From positions 1,922,001 through 1,986,000 of the forward strand of contig NZ_JAQNDL010000003.1 of assembly GCF_028368995.1 (NCBI RefSeq): a stretch of 64,000 nt of DNA, written 5' to 3'. The notes beneath the pieces are model-generated. The model searched no databases and was not told the DNA's origin. It saw nothing but the letters and a program-made list of their open reading frames with translations. Each line of letters opens with the position of its first letter. The first letter of the stretch is position 1. This stretch comes from Nannocystis bainbridge. GTDB lineage: Bacteria > Myxococcota_A > Polyangia > Nannocystales > Nannocystaceae. Positions 1 through 7,501 of this stretch are shown here, piece after piece. The position numbers and the translations under genes were made by a program.

Positions 1-2439
1 CTGCTGGACGATCCCGCGTACCGCAACGCCCGGGAGAACTCCGACCCCCAGAACGCGCGCATCGAAAACGACAAAGCGCTCGGTCGCGTGATGCTGGCCC
101 TCTTCAACGAGGACCCCGAGGCTCACGGCGAGCTCTACCGCCGCTTCTCCGACGACGAGGCATTCCGCCGCTCGCTGCACGAACAAGCCTTCGCCGAGAC
201 CTACTCGACGAGCGAAAAACAACGGCAGGGCGCATCAGGGAGCGAAGCGGCTGGACCCGAGAACGTCGACCAGCGCGTGGCCGACCTCCCGCCTGCGACG
301 ACCGAAGAGACTCGCCCACGTGCGGGACAGGCTGCCGCCAAACAGCTCGCGCGCAGACTTCGGGCCTTGCTGAGCGGCGTCAAGATCGGGCGCTTCCGGT
401 ATCATACGCCGCATAGCGAGGCGAGCGGGGACGAAGTCGAGATTGACTTCGTGGGCGAATCGCCGGACGCACCGATTCTCACCCTGCGCGCAGCGCCCCG
501 GCAGGGCAGCGAGATCGATCTCCGGGGCGAACTCGCCGACGAAGACGGCGAGCTCGTCGCCAGCTTCGGCTGGATCGCCATTGAGCTCCGGGATCTTATC
601 GCCATGAAAGAGACCTCGTTCGCGCACTGGTTCGGTATGCCCGTCGTCGCCGAGCCGAGGCTGTCGCCCGTGATGCGCGAGGCCCTCGCTGCCCTCCGCG
701 CCGAGGAGGAAGCAAAGCCCTATGACATGTACTTCTGGCCAGGTGTCCATGATGCGACCCGGGACAGCCTGATCGCCCGTGGACTGGTAGAAGCCCTGGA
801 GAACAAGAAGGGCGGAGCCCCCCACTTCAGGACGACCGCGGCGGGCCGGGCCAAGCTGACCGAAATCGGAAGCCCAGCGGCAGCACCTGCCAGCGCGCCG
901 CCCGTGAGCGACTCCGGCCAGCCCTACGAAGAGGCCCGCAGCGCGATCAAGGCGCTGGGCTTGCCGATCAAGAAGTACGCGTACTACGTCACCCAGGCCG
1001 AGACCGCGGTCGCCAGCGGCAAGAGCTACCTGCCGATCGTCGAGCGGGCGCGCAAGACCGCCGAGAAGCTCAAAGGCGACAGCGGCCACAGCAAGCCGAG
1101 GAGCCGCGTGGTTCCGCAAACCACAGGCTCCCGCCAACGGCTCGTCGACGTCGTGCTCGACACCTTCAACGCCTCGCCGCGCTGGCGCCTCGCGCAGCTC
1201 CGCACGCGCCCCAACGGCCACGTGCTCGTCGTGTACCCCGAGGGCCGCGACCCGGACGCCGCTGTCGCCGCCATCGACATCATCGATGAGAACGTCGACG
1301 ACGTCCGCTGGCTCGATACCCGGACCCCGCAGGCCGAGCAAGACACGATTCTTGAGCGCCTGGATCGTGCTCTGTGGGCCGCTTTCGAGGTCCGTGAGGA
1401 AGAAGCGACCGATGAGGACGAGAATGGTCAACAGAAGACCGCGATCCCCTCGCCGATCCAGGGGCTCATTGACATGATGGAGCGTCGCAGCCTGTCGCTC
1501 GGCGCGCGCCGGGATGCGAGCAAGGACACCGCTCGCACCGACGGGCACCAGCAGATCGCAGAAGCTCTGCGAGACCTCGCCGAGCCTGCGTGGCTCACCG
1601 CCGACGAGCTCGAGCGCTGGCTCGAGACCGAACGGCTCATGGACGCCGCCCTCGTGCTGCGCCGCTCGCCGGACGCCTCGCCGCGAGAGCTCCTCGCCAG
1701 GCTGTGGGCTGAGGTTCTGCGCGAGCTTCCGCTCGACGAGGTCAAGGTGGTGGAGCCCAACGATGAAGTGCTCGTCCCCGAGGGAGTGGTGTTCGGTGAC
1801 ATGAGAAAGGAATTTGTCCTCGAACGTGCCGACGATCGTGGCCGCGCGTCGCTCCGCCGGATCCCCATCGGCATGACCGTGCATCTGCTCGTGAATTCGC
1901 CGATGGAGCACGCCGAGGCAGAACGCCGCAGAGCGTTTCGGCCGACCGTCGAGCGCGCGGATGACGAGCGCATGCTCTCGTTCGAGCACACGGGCGCTCT
2001 CGATCCCAGGTCGCTTGTGCATCGTCGCGTACGCGACGCACGATTCATCACCGAGCTCTATCAAAAGATCGGCGACTTCCACGACGGCCTCCTCCGGGCC
2101 CCCGACACCCTTCGGGACGTCCGCGTGTTGCTCTACTGGGCCGCCATGATGCTTGGTGCGCCGCTCTGCCAGGGCACCGCCAAGGCGCGCGCGACCGTCG
2201 CCTTCGAGCAGGCCAAGGCGTATTACGACACCGCCCGCAGCCGGATGATTGAGGGCAGCACCGCCGACGCCGTCCGACGCATGCACGAGGCTCTGCGACG
2301 CATCAGCGCTGCGGCGGCCGAGATAGCAAAGAGCTGCGGCGAAGGGCAGATCGACATCACCGTGACACCGCCGCACCTGCCGGTACGGCCCGAGGACAAG
2401 GCCGCGATCGAGGGCGGCGAGGGGGAGGTGAGACCATGA
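1..2439 (+). CDS. Large composite protein, 5'-partial, helicase/HsdR-like start
   Basis: The frame is open to the left edge, so the start lies outside the window; an internal GTG/ATG at 88/91 is probably not the real start. The first ~70 visible residues (motifs NARENSDPQNARIE, FSDDEAFRRSL) resemble the extreme C-terminus of type I restriction HsdR / DEAD-box helicase subunits, from family knowledge. The following ~740 residues are not recognised. They contain a Pro/Ala linker near residue 300, a Lys-rich stretch around residues 330-380 and a helical, Ala-rich C-terminus. The stop overlaps the next ATG (ATGA), so it heads or continues the small-gene operon. It could be a real helicase-plus-cargo fusion or an old read-through; the function of the C-terminal part is unknown. 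Confidence 0.6.
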   Translation: MLDDPAYRNARENSDPQNARIENDKALGRVMLALFNEDPEAHGELYRRFSDDEAFRRSLHEQAFAETYSTSEKQRQGASGSEAAGPENVDQRVADLPPATTEETRPRAGQAAAKQLARRLRALLSGVKIGRFRYHTPHSEASGDEVEIDFVGESPDAPILTLRAAPRQGSEIDLRGELADEDGELVASFGWIAIELRDLIAMKETSFAHWFGMPVVAEPRLSPVMREALAALRAEEEAKPYDMYFWPGVHDATRDSLIARGLVEALENKKGGAPHFRTTAAGRAKLTEIGSPAAAPASAPPVSDSGQPYEEARSAIKALGLPIKKYAYYVTQAETAVASGKSYLPIVERARKTAEKLKGDSGHSKPRSRVVPQTTGSRQRLVDVVLDTFNASPRWRLAQLRTRPNGHVLVVYPEGRDPDAAVAAIDIIDENVDDVRWLDTRTPQAEQDTILERLDRALWAAFEVREEEATDEDENGQQKTAIPSPIQGLIDMMERRSLSLGARRDASKDTARTDGHQQIAEALRDLAEPAWLTADELERWLETERLMDAALVLRRSPDASPRELLARLWAEVLRELPLDEVKVVEPNDEVLVPEGVVFGDMRKEFVLERADDRGRASLRRIPIGMTVHLLVNSPMEHAEAERRRAFRPTVERADDERMLSFEHTGALDPRSLVHRRVRDARFITELYQKIGDFHDGLLRAPDTLRDVRVLLYWAAMMLGAPLCQGTAKARATVAFEQAKAYYDTARSRMIEGSTADAVRRMHEALRRISAAAAEIAKSCGEGQIDITVTPPHLPVRPEDKAAIEGGEGEVRP

Positions 2440-2630
2440 CCGAGCAACAGTTCATGCAGCGGACGCAGGAGCGGCTTGAGCAGCTCCGTGACGAGCAAAG
2501 GCGCCTCCATGAGCGGCTGGCGACCGACCTCAGGCAGATGCAGGGCCTGCGGACGGGCCTCGGCATCCTCGCGGGTACCCTCGCGCTGGGCCTCGGCCTG
2601 AGCGTCGGCTACCAGATCGGGAGGCGATGA
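2436..2630 (+). CDS. Small tail-anchored membrane protein
   Basis: 64 residues. The ATG overlaps the upstream stop by four bases, implying translational coupling. The first ~35 residues are charged and helical (coiled-coil-like: Glu/Gln/Arg rich, LEQLRDEQRRLHERL). A single hydrophobic segment at about residues 41-60 is Gly/Leu-rich and the protein ends in GRR. This gives a cytosolic coiled coil with a C-terminal membrane anchor, the layout shared by most genes in this cluster. No family is recognised. A small holin-like or virion/membrane-complex protein is possible but not shown. Confidence 0.65.
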   Translation: MTEQQFMQRTQERLEQLRDEQRRLHERLATDLRQMQGLRTGLGILAGTLALGLGLSVGYQIGRR

Positions 2631-2631
2631 G

Positions 2632-2838
2632 ATGGCCGAAGCACTCATCAAGTCGCAGTCGGAGGTCGACAACGTGCTGTTCGACGCGACGGAACAGCAG
2701 CGAACGTTTGACCTCAATTACGGCGACGCCATCGATAAGCTCAGGCGCAAGCTCGTTCACGAGGTCACGATCGCAACGACGGTGGGACTCGTGCTCGGGG
2801 GTCTCGTCGGGACGATTGTCGGCCTGAGGAGGCGCTGA
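2632..2838 (+). CDS. Small tail-anchored membrane protein
   Basis: 68 residues, starting one base after the preceding stop. The N-terminal ~42 residues are polar (FDATEQQRTFDLNYGDAIDKLRRKLVHE). A Gly/Val/Leu membrane helix occupies about residues 44-63, followed by RRR at the C-terminus. It closely parallels the preceding gene in layout but not in sequence. The next gene starts three bases on. No family is recognised. Confidence 0.62.
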   Translation: MAEALIKSQSEVDNVLFDATEQQRTFDLNYGDAIDKLRRKLVHEVTIATTVGLVLGGLVGTIVGLRRR

Positions 2839-2840
2839 CC

Positions 2841-3734
2841 ATGGCTCGCTCATCCGAGTGGGAGAAGCTGGAGATGGCGCAGGGCGACCCGAAACCCGCG
2901 TGGCCGCTGCCGACGGTGACGCCGAAGTTTGCGACCTGGAGCGTCGGCGGCGGCAGACCCTACGGTTGCGAGACCGACAAGTGCGAGCGATGGCACGCAG
3001 GCGTCGATCTCACCGGCGCACCGGATGGCGCGCTGATCCTTGCGCCCGAGGACGCGGTGGTCGCCGGCATCGATCGCGGCTGGAGCGAGGGCTCCAAGGC
3101 GGCGTTTTTGCGCACCAGCTCGGGCCTGTTCGTCGTGCTCGGGGGCTTCAAGACCGGCTCGCACAAGGAATACGGCATCACGACCGGCCAGCAGGTTCGC
3201 AAGGGCGACAAGCTCGGGCGCGTACTCGGATCCTACGGGATGATTCACCTCGAGACCTACGTCGCCGAGACGCGCACTGCGAACTCCGTGTGGTGGAGGA
3301 CCGAGCCGCCACCGGACGGTCTGCTGAATCCGACCAACTACGTCGAGCGGATGGTCGGGGACAAGGTGTCGCTGCTCCAGACGCGGCAACGACACGAGGC
3401 GCTCAAGACCCTCGGCTACTACAGGGGCGACGTCGGCGCGACGTGGGGCGCGACTTCCACCGAGGCGCTTCGAGCGGCACAGACGGCTCTGGGGAGCGGC
3501 GTCGACGGCAAGTGGGGCCCCGAGACCGAGGACGCGATCCAGCGCGCCCTGGGCAAGCTCCAGGGCTGCTCCGCCGACGAGTGCAGCCCCTCCAGCGGCG
3601 GCGGGGTCACAGGCGGTACGAGCTCGGATCCTCTGAGCGCCGTCGGCCGACTCGGCTGGTGGATCATCGGCGGGGCTACTGTCGCCGGCGTCGCCGTCGG
3701 TCTGGCGATCGCGATGCGAGCGCGCGAGGAGTAG
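2841..3734 (+). CDS. M23-like peptidase with peptidoglycan-binding domain and C-terminal membrane anchor
   Basis: 297 residues. An M23 (LytM-type) fold is suggested by HxxxD (H52, D56) and a GxxIHLE motif near residue 136. Residues ~180-240 form a PG_binding_1-like repeat (LGYYRGDVGA, GVDGKWGPETEDAIQ). A Ser/Gly linker leads to one membrane helix (about 271-291) and a charged tail. In active M23 enzymes the second motif is HxH; here the first (catalytic) His aligns with Met134, so hydrolysis may be impaired. No signal peptide is evident, so topology is uncertain. It sits in the overlapping small-gene operon. It probably binds or remodels cell wall during element transfer or release. Confidence 0.7.
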   Translation: MARSSEWEKLEMAQGDPKPAWPLPTVTPKFATWSVGGGRPYGCETDKCERWHAGVDLTGAPDGALILAPEDAVVAGIDRGWSEGSKAAFLRTSSGLFVVLGGFKTGSHKEYGITTGQQVRKGDKLGRVLGSYGMIHLETYVAETRTANSVWWRTEPPPDGLLNPTNYVERMVGDKVSLLQTRQRHEALKTLGYYRGDVGATWGATSTEALRAAQTALGSGVDGKWGPETEDAIQRALGKLQGCSADECSPSSGGGVTGGTSSDPLSAVGRLGWWIIGGATVAGVAVGLAIAMRAREE

Positions 3735-3765
3735 CGCGTGCCTCGCAGATGGATGGAGGACAGAC

Positions 3766-4119
3766 ATGGATAAACAGCACCGCACGCCTATCTGCTCGAC
3801 CGACCTGTCGGCGTTCTCCTGCCCGCAGCCCGAGCTCCTCGTCGGCGTCTTGAGCAAGCACCCGACGCTCGCTCCCCTCCTGCTGCAGATCGCGGAGCAA
3901 GTCCCGCGGTTCTTCAGGAGAGACGCCGTCAAGCAACTTCGACTGCGCCCCAGCTCCGGGACATACACCGCCGTGGACGACGGCGTGGTGGTGGAGATCG
4001 TCGTAGCCGCAGATGATCCAGACGCCGACGAATCACTGGACCGATTCGACGAGGAGTGGTGGTTCGATGCATCGGGGCGATGCACCGCCGAGACCGTCGT
4101 CGACATCCGCAGGGAATGA
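3766..4119 (+). CDS. Small soluble hypothetical protein
   Basis: 117 residues with a clear upstream purine-rich site (GGATGGAGGA) setting the ATG. No signal peptide or membrane segment. Composition is mixed, with an acidic C-terminal third (DDPDADESLDRFDEEWW). It is the only gene in this cluster without an obvious membrane helix. Family not recognised. The following gene starts 10 bases after the stop. Confidence 0.6.
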   Translation: MDKQHRTPICSTDLSAFSCPQPELLVGVLSKHPTLAPLLLQIAEQVPRFFRRDAVKQLRLRPSSGTYTAVDDGVVVEIVVAADDPDADESLDRFDEEWWFDASGRCTAETVVDIRRE

Positions 4120-4129
4120 GGTATTGGCT

Positions 4130-4807
4130 ATGAACCGTGCGATCCTCGTCACCACCCTCGTCACCAGCTCCGCGCTGATCGGCGCTGGCTATCTCCTGCG
4201 CAGCCGGCCGCGGGCACGAGCGCTGCCGTCCAGCATCATCCCGATCGTTACGCCGGTGATCGACGTCCGCGTGGCGGAGGACGTGCTCGGGGTGATGGAG
4301 CAGCTCCGCGGAGACGAGGTCACGCTGCTCCTGCACACCGTCGGCGGATGCGTGACGTCGTGCGTGATGATCGCCAACGCGTTGCGGGAGTTCGAGCGCT
4401 CGACGGCGATCGTCCCCTACATGGCGCTCTCGGGCGGCACGCTGCTCGCCCTCAACGCACGGCAGCTCCAGATGGGCCGCAGCGCGTCGTTGTCGGCTGT
4501 CGATCCGATCGTCAGCGGACAGCGGGCCCGGCACTTGCTCGACGACGAACCGCCGAACGGGATTGCCGCGCTCGCACGTGAGTACGAGGTCGCCATGGCC
4601 CGCTACGTCCGCGACACGCTGACCGCGCGGCTGCCCGGCGCGAGCGAGGCCGCGCTCGAGCGCGCGATGGGCGTGTTCATGGGGGAGCACGCGCCGCACG
4701 AATGGCCGGTCCGCCGGCCCGAGGTCGAGGCGCTCGGTCTTCCGGTCGGCCCCTCGGCGCGCTCGTGGGCCGAGATGGTCGATGCGTATCGAAAGAGGTG
4801 GTGGTGA
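4130..4807 (+). CDS. Membrane-anchored ClpP-class serine protease, SDH_sah-like
   Basis: 225 residues. An N-terminal membrane helix (about 4-22) is followed by RSRPRARA. The rest resembles the serine dehydrogenase proteinase / ClpP-crotonase fold: LLLHTVGG (about 67-73), ALSGGT with candidate nucleophile Ser101, and a following SLSAVDPI. ClpP-class membrane proteases of this kind cut proteins at the inner face of the membrane (family knowledge). The stop overlaps the next ATG as TGATG. The anchor here is N-terminal, unlike its neighbours. The catalytic set is only partly assigned; substrate unknown. Confidence 0.72.
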   Translation: MNRAILVTTLVTSSALIGAGYLLRSRPRARALPSSIIPIVTPVIDVRVAEDVLGVMEQLRGDEVTLLLHTVGGCVTSCVMIANALREFERSTAIVPYMALSGGTLLALNARQLQMGRSASLSAVDPIVSGQRARHLLDDEPPNGIAALAREYEVAMARYVRDTLTARLPGASEAALERAMGVFMGEHAPHEWPVRRPEVEALGLPVGPSARSWAEMVDAYRKRWW

Positions 4808-5265
4808 TGTCGGACGTGATCGAGCAGTCCGTGGCGAAGGTGGCCTGCGAGGCGCCAGGCGAGGAGCGACCCCGCGTCGAGGTCCTGAGCGAGTCGCTCT
4901 GCACCGCGTCCGAGCTGCGCCAGGCGGTCATCGCCGGCGCGATCACCTCGGGAGTTTTCTGCACGATCGTCGGCGGCCTGTCCCTTCGATCATGCACTCC
5001 GGCGTCGACGCCCCCCTGCTCGCCGAGCCGCCGGTTGCGCCCACGAACAAGAACATGCCCGAGCATCTGCCCACCACCGCGGGACCCGAAGGCGGATGCG
5101 CAGTCGAGCGGATCGAGGATGTCGCCGAGCCGCTACCGCTTGCGGCGACCGAAGAGGAAGTCGCCCGCGCCGTCGAGCTCGTCGGCGCGTTCGGAGACGA
5201 GGTCGAGGCGCAACACAGGCAGAGCGCCGCACGTCTCACTCGGGTCGAGCACGAGATGCACGTGA
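4807..5265 (+). CDS. Small membrane protein that lacks its expected stop codon
   Basis: The first ~60 residues look genuine: a polar N-terminus, then a hydrophobic segment (AVIAGAITSGVFCTIVGGLSL) ending near base 4985, as in the other tail-anchored proteins of the cluster. After that the frame becomes Ser/Pro/Arg-rich, like an out-of-frame translation, and runs over another gene that starts at 4992. At the expected end the codons read TCA TGC, where TGA would give the usual coupled stop. Stop loss, or a real extended tail, are both possible. The start is coupled to the upstream protease gene. Confidence 0.5.
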   Translation: MSDVIEQSVAKVACEAPGEERPRVEVLSESLCTASELRQAVIAGAITSGVFCTIVGGLSLRSCTPASTPPCSPSRRLRPRTRTCPSICPPPRDPKADAQSSGSRMSPSRYRLRRPKRKSPAPSSSSARSETRSRRNTGRAPHVSLGSSTRCT

Positions 5266-5354
5266 TGCGTGTCCTCGTCGCGCGCGCGGACGCGGGCGGC
5301 GATGACACCGACGGCGAGGCGCAGCCCGAGGAAGCGGATGCGGTCCATGGCTGA
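4992..5354 (+). CDS. Acidic hypothetical protein
   Basis: 120 residues, low pI, no membrane segment. The N-terminus is Pro-rich; residues ~50-100 are helical and acidic (EEEVARAVELVGAFGDEVEA) and may form a coiled coil. Its reading frame has the coding character lost by the overlapping frame. The start at 4992 is chosen because it abuts the end of the preceding membrane helix; an ATG at 5055 is an alternative and no strong ribosome site decides between them. It overlaps the next gene by eight bases. Family not recognised. Confidence 0.5.
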   Translation: MHSGVDAPLLAEPPVAPTNKNMPEHLPTTAGPEGGCAVERIEDVAEPLPLAATEEEVARAVELVGAFGDEVEAQHRQSAARLTRVEHEMHVMRVLVARADAGGDDTDGEAQPEEADAVHG

Positions 5355-6177
5355 CAACAAGGACGTCGCCGTCCTGGCGAAGAAGGTCTACGAGCTCACG
5401 ATGCTGACGCCCGACGAGCTCGAGGCCCGCAAGTGGGAGGCGCTGCTGATCGTCAACGCCGTGATCAGCTCGGCGACACCCGACGGCATCGCCAAGGCCC
5501 ACGCCGACAAGGACGCCCGCTGGGGCGCACAGATCCAGCAGGAGGGAATCCTGTCGAGGCTCCACCCGAAGTGGCTGCTGCGCACCGACGACGACAAGCC
5601 CCCGGCGATCAAGCACGCCCTCGAGAGCGCACTGGACAACCCGTTCCGCGACCTCCGCGCGCGCCTCCAGATGCTTCAGTTCATCGCGCCAGCCGATCGC
5701 GAGCGGCTGACCGACCTCGTCCGAGCATTTCAGGCGGACGCATGGGCGGGAGCGCGGGGAGACGCGCGTGACCAGTTCGTCACGACGATGCGCAGAATCT
5801 CGAAGGAGTGGTTCCGGGATCCGTGGCTGACCGTGCTGCCCCACGACGGCAATCCGCCGCCAGTCTCGATCCTGATCGAGAACCAGGGTCCGACCCACGA
5901 CGGAGGTTGGCACGACGATCCCTCCGACGACACCTCCTGGGAGCAGGCCAAGTTCGGCTGGGCCGATGCGATACGCACCTGGGACGTGGACTTCCTGCGC
6001 GATAACCCGCTGAGCCAGCTCTACCTGACCGTGGAGGAGACGGCGAGCGAGGTCGCGTCGGGAGCCAACGAAGCAGCGAAGGGCATCGCCACGATCATGA
6101 AGTGGGCCCCCTACGTCGCCGCGGGGATCGCCGTCCTGGGTGTGACGACGGCGGTCCTGGTCGCCGCACGGCGGTGA
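5347..6177 (+). CDS. Tail-anchored hypothetical protein
   Basis: 276 residues. A long soluble region is followed by a single hydrophobic helix (about 254-273) and a terminal RR. The soluble part is rich in Trp and charged residues and contains GPTHDGGWHDDPSDDTSW, a His/Asp-rich stretch of unknown meaning. The start overlaps the previous stop (ATGGCTGA). It shares only the C-terminal anchor layout with its neighbours. No family is recognised. Confidence 0.62.
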   Translation: MADNKDVAVLAKKVYELTMLTPDELEARKWEALLIVNAVISSATPDGIAKAHADKDARWGAQIQQEGILSRLHPKWLLRTDDDKPPAIKHALESALDNPFRDLRARLQMLQFIAPADRERLTDLVRAFQADAWAGARGDARDQFVTTMRRISKEWFRDPWLTVLPHDGNPPPVSILIENQGPTHDGGWHDDPSDDTSWEQAKFGWADAIRTWDVDFLRDNPLSQLYLTVEETASEVASGANEAAKGIATIMKWAPYVAAGIAVLGVTTAVLVAARR

Positions 6178-6241
6178 GCTGGGGGCAACGACGAGCACGA
6201 ACCGAGGGATGCGCCTTGATGGCGCGAAGGGAGGAGTGGAG

Positions 6242-6307
6242 ATGGTCATCGCATTCTACAGCCACATGCTCGGCATGAACCAGGAGCCTCTCCATGTCGC
6301 TGCCTAA
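6242..6307 (+). CDS. Possible 21-residue leader ORF
   Basis: A 21-codon frame preceded by a very strong purine box (GGGAGGAGTGGAG) and overlapping the next gene by 14 bases. The product (MVIAFYSHMLGMNQEPLHVAA) has no recognisable function. An in-frame ATG at 6209 would lengthen it. It may serve to couple translation into the next gene, or be chance. It is included because the ribosome site is better than that of the following gene. Confidence 0.3.
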   Translation: MVIAFYSHMLGMNQEPLHVAA

Positions 6308-6884
6308 ACTCGCCGCGCGTGTCATCCTCGGCTACGTCGGACTGGTCGAAGGGACAGCCGCGTTGATCCGCTTCCGCGAGCGTTCCACGGCCTTTCAGAT
6401 GGCCGCCGAGCGCGCCACAGCCCTCGGGCGCCGGCTCGTCGTCGTGGGCGATCCTGACGCGGGCATGCACACCCGGCTCATGCGGGCCTATGGCTGCGGT
6501 GATGTATGCATCGACATGAACGGCTGTCCGGGCTGCCCGATCACGATCGTCGCCGATATCACCAAGGGTCCGATCGCCGACATCGCCGACGACTCTGCGG
6601 TCGTGTTCGTCTCGTGCGTCCTCGAATATGTGACGGATCTAAACGCGGCTCTCCGCGAGATCGCGCGGCTCGCCGGCAGCCCCGATAACGTGTTCGTCGT
6701 GACCGTGCAACCGTGGACCCTGACAGCGCGCCTGTACCCCGGCGCGCGCTGGCGGGGCACCGTCGGTAACGCCTCCGGAGCGCAGGCGGTCGACATGAAG
6801 CCGGTCGGCCTCGAGGAGAAACTCGCAGTCACCGGGGCGCTGGGCCTGGCGCTCGCGGCTGCGTTCTGGCCGAGGAGGCGGTGA
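6294..6884 (+). CDS. Methyltransferase-like protein with C-terminal membrane anchor
   Basis: 196 residues. The middle resembles a class I SAM-dependent methyltransferase (type 11): a beta strand plus acidic turn (RLVVVGDPDAG, about 48-58), VCIDMNG, then ADITKGPIADIADDSAVVFVSCVLEYV followed by a helix, matching the family's motif order. It is short for the family and the glycine-rich SAM loop is not canonical, so activity is doubtful. A C-terminal hydrophobic helix (about 177-192) ends in RRR. The stop overlaps the next GTG. Substrate unknown. Confidence 0.55.
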   Translation: MSLPKLAARVILGYVGLVEGTAALIRFRERSTAFQMAAERATALGRRLVVVGDPDAGMHTRLMRAYGCGDVCIDMNGCPGCPITIVADITKGPIADIADDSAVVFVSCVLEYVTDLNAALREIARLAGSPDNVFVVTVQPWTLTARLYPGARWRGTVGNASGAQAVDMKPVGLEEKLAVTGALGLALAAAFWPRRR

Positions 6885-7093
6885 GCGCCGTGGCAGACAC
6901 GAACGCCGAGCAGGCCCTCGAGCTCGCGCGGGCCGAGGCACGGACTCTGGCGGACCAGCTCCGCCAAGCCCGCGCGGACCTGCATCGCCTCGGCATCGCC
7001 GATCAGAACCGGGCCCTCGTCTGTGCGGCCGTGTCCGGCGCACTCGGCATCCTTTGCGGCGTCGGTATCGGGCTGAGCATCCGGAAGAAGTGA
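6881..7093 (+). CDS. Small tail-anchored membrane protein
   Basis: 70 residues from a GTG that overlaps the upstream stop (GTGA); a second in-frame GTG lies at 6890. Residues ~8-40 are a predicted coiled coil (ALELARAEARTLADQLRQAR). The membrane helix is about 47-66 and the protein ends in RKK. It is the last member of the membrane-protein run before the recombination module. Family not recognised. Confidence 0.6.
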   Translation: MSAVADTNAEQALELARAEARTLADQLRQARADLHRLGIADQNRALVCAAVSGALGILCGVGIGLSIRKK

Positions 7094-7149
7094 GCACCTG
7101 AGAGAGGGAGGAGGTGGGTGGTGAAGACAGGACATGGTCCCGCGAGTGG

Positions 7150-7191
7150 TCCACGGACGACTAGCCCCAACGCTCGGGCAGCGTCCGTGGA
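7150..7191. promoter_or_regulatory. Inverted repeat between membrane-gene run and xis/int
   Basis: Perfect 9-base arms, TCCACGGAC at 7150-7158 and GTCCGTGGA at 7183-7191, separated by 24 bases. It sits in the ~190-base gap between the small-gene operon and the excisionase-like gene. It could be an operator or excisionase binding site, or a terminator for the upstream operon; no T-run follows. An AT-richer stretch (7225-7245) downstream could hold the xis/int promoter. Confidence 0.35.
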
Positions 7192-7285
7192 GAAATCCCA
7201 TCCTTACATCACAGTGGGTCTCAGGAATAAATCTGTCTCTTCGGACATAGAAGAGGCGATCCGCCATGAACAGGGTTCTCAAGGC

Positions 7286-7501
7286 GTGAGTTCCCCCGGG
7301 GCGACCGAAATGCCGACGGCGCTCATGACCGTCGAGGAGCTCGCTCTACTGCTCAACACGAGCAAAGGGGCTGTCTATGCCCGGCTCTCGCGTGCAGGGA
7401 TCCCCGGTGCCGTACGGCTCGGCCGGACCCTTCGCTTTGACCCCCGGATCATTGCACAATGGCTCTCGGCGAAAAGTGCGAGCGCGGGAGGTCACTTATG
7501 A
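7286..7501 (+). CDS. Excisionase-like helix-turn-helix DNA-binding protein
   Basis: About 71 residues from the GTG at 7286 (purines AAGG upstream); ATG 7310 is an alternative. The pattern MTVEELALLLNTSKGAVYARLSR followed by a short wing (VRLGRTLRFDPRII) and a basic C-terminus is the MerR/excisionase-type winged HTH (helix_turn_helix_17 type). Such proteins bend DNA at attachment sites and set integration versus excision direction. The stop overlaps the integrase ATG (ATGA), the usual xis-int pairing. Confidence 0.75.
   Translation: MSSPGATEMPTALMTVEELALLLNTSKGAVYARLSRAGIPGAVRLGRTLRFDPRIIAQWLSAKSASAGGHL

Noticed and set aside
235..2376. Long minus-strand frame (713 codons) opposite the first gene
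   Set aside because: Its composition mirrors the plus-strand gene; the plus frame has family-like motifs and coupled downstream genes. It is an antisense shadow typical of high-GC DNA.
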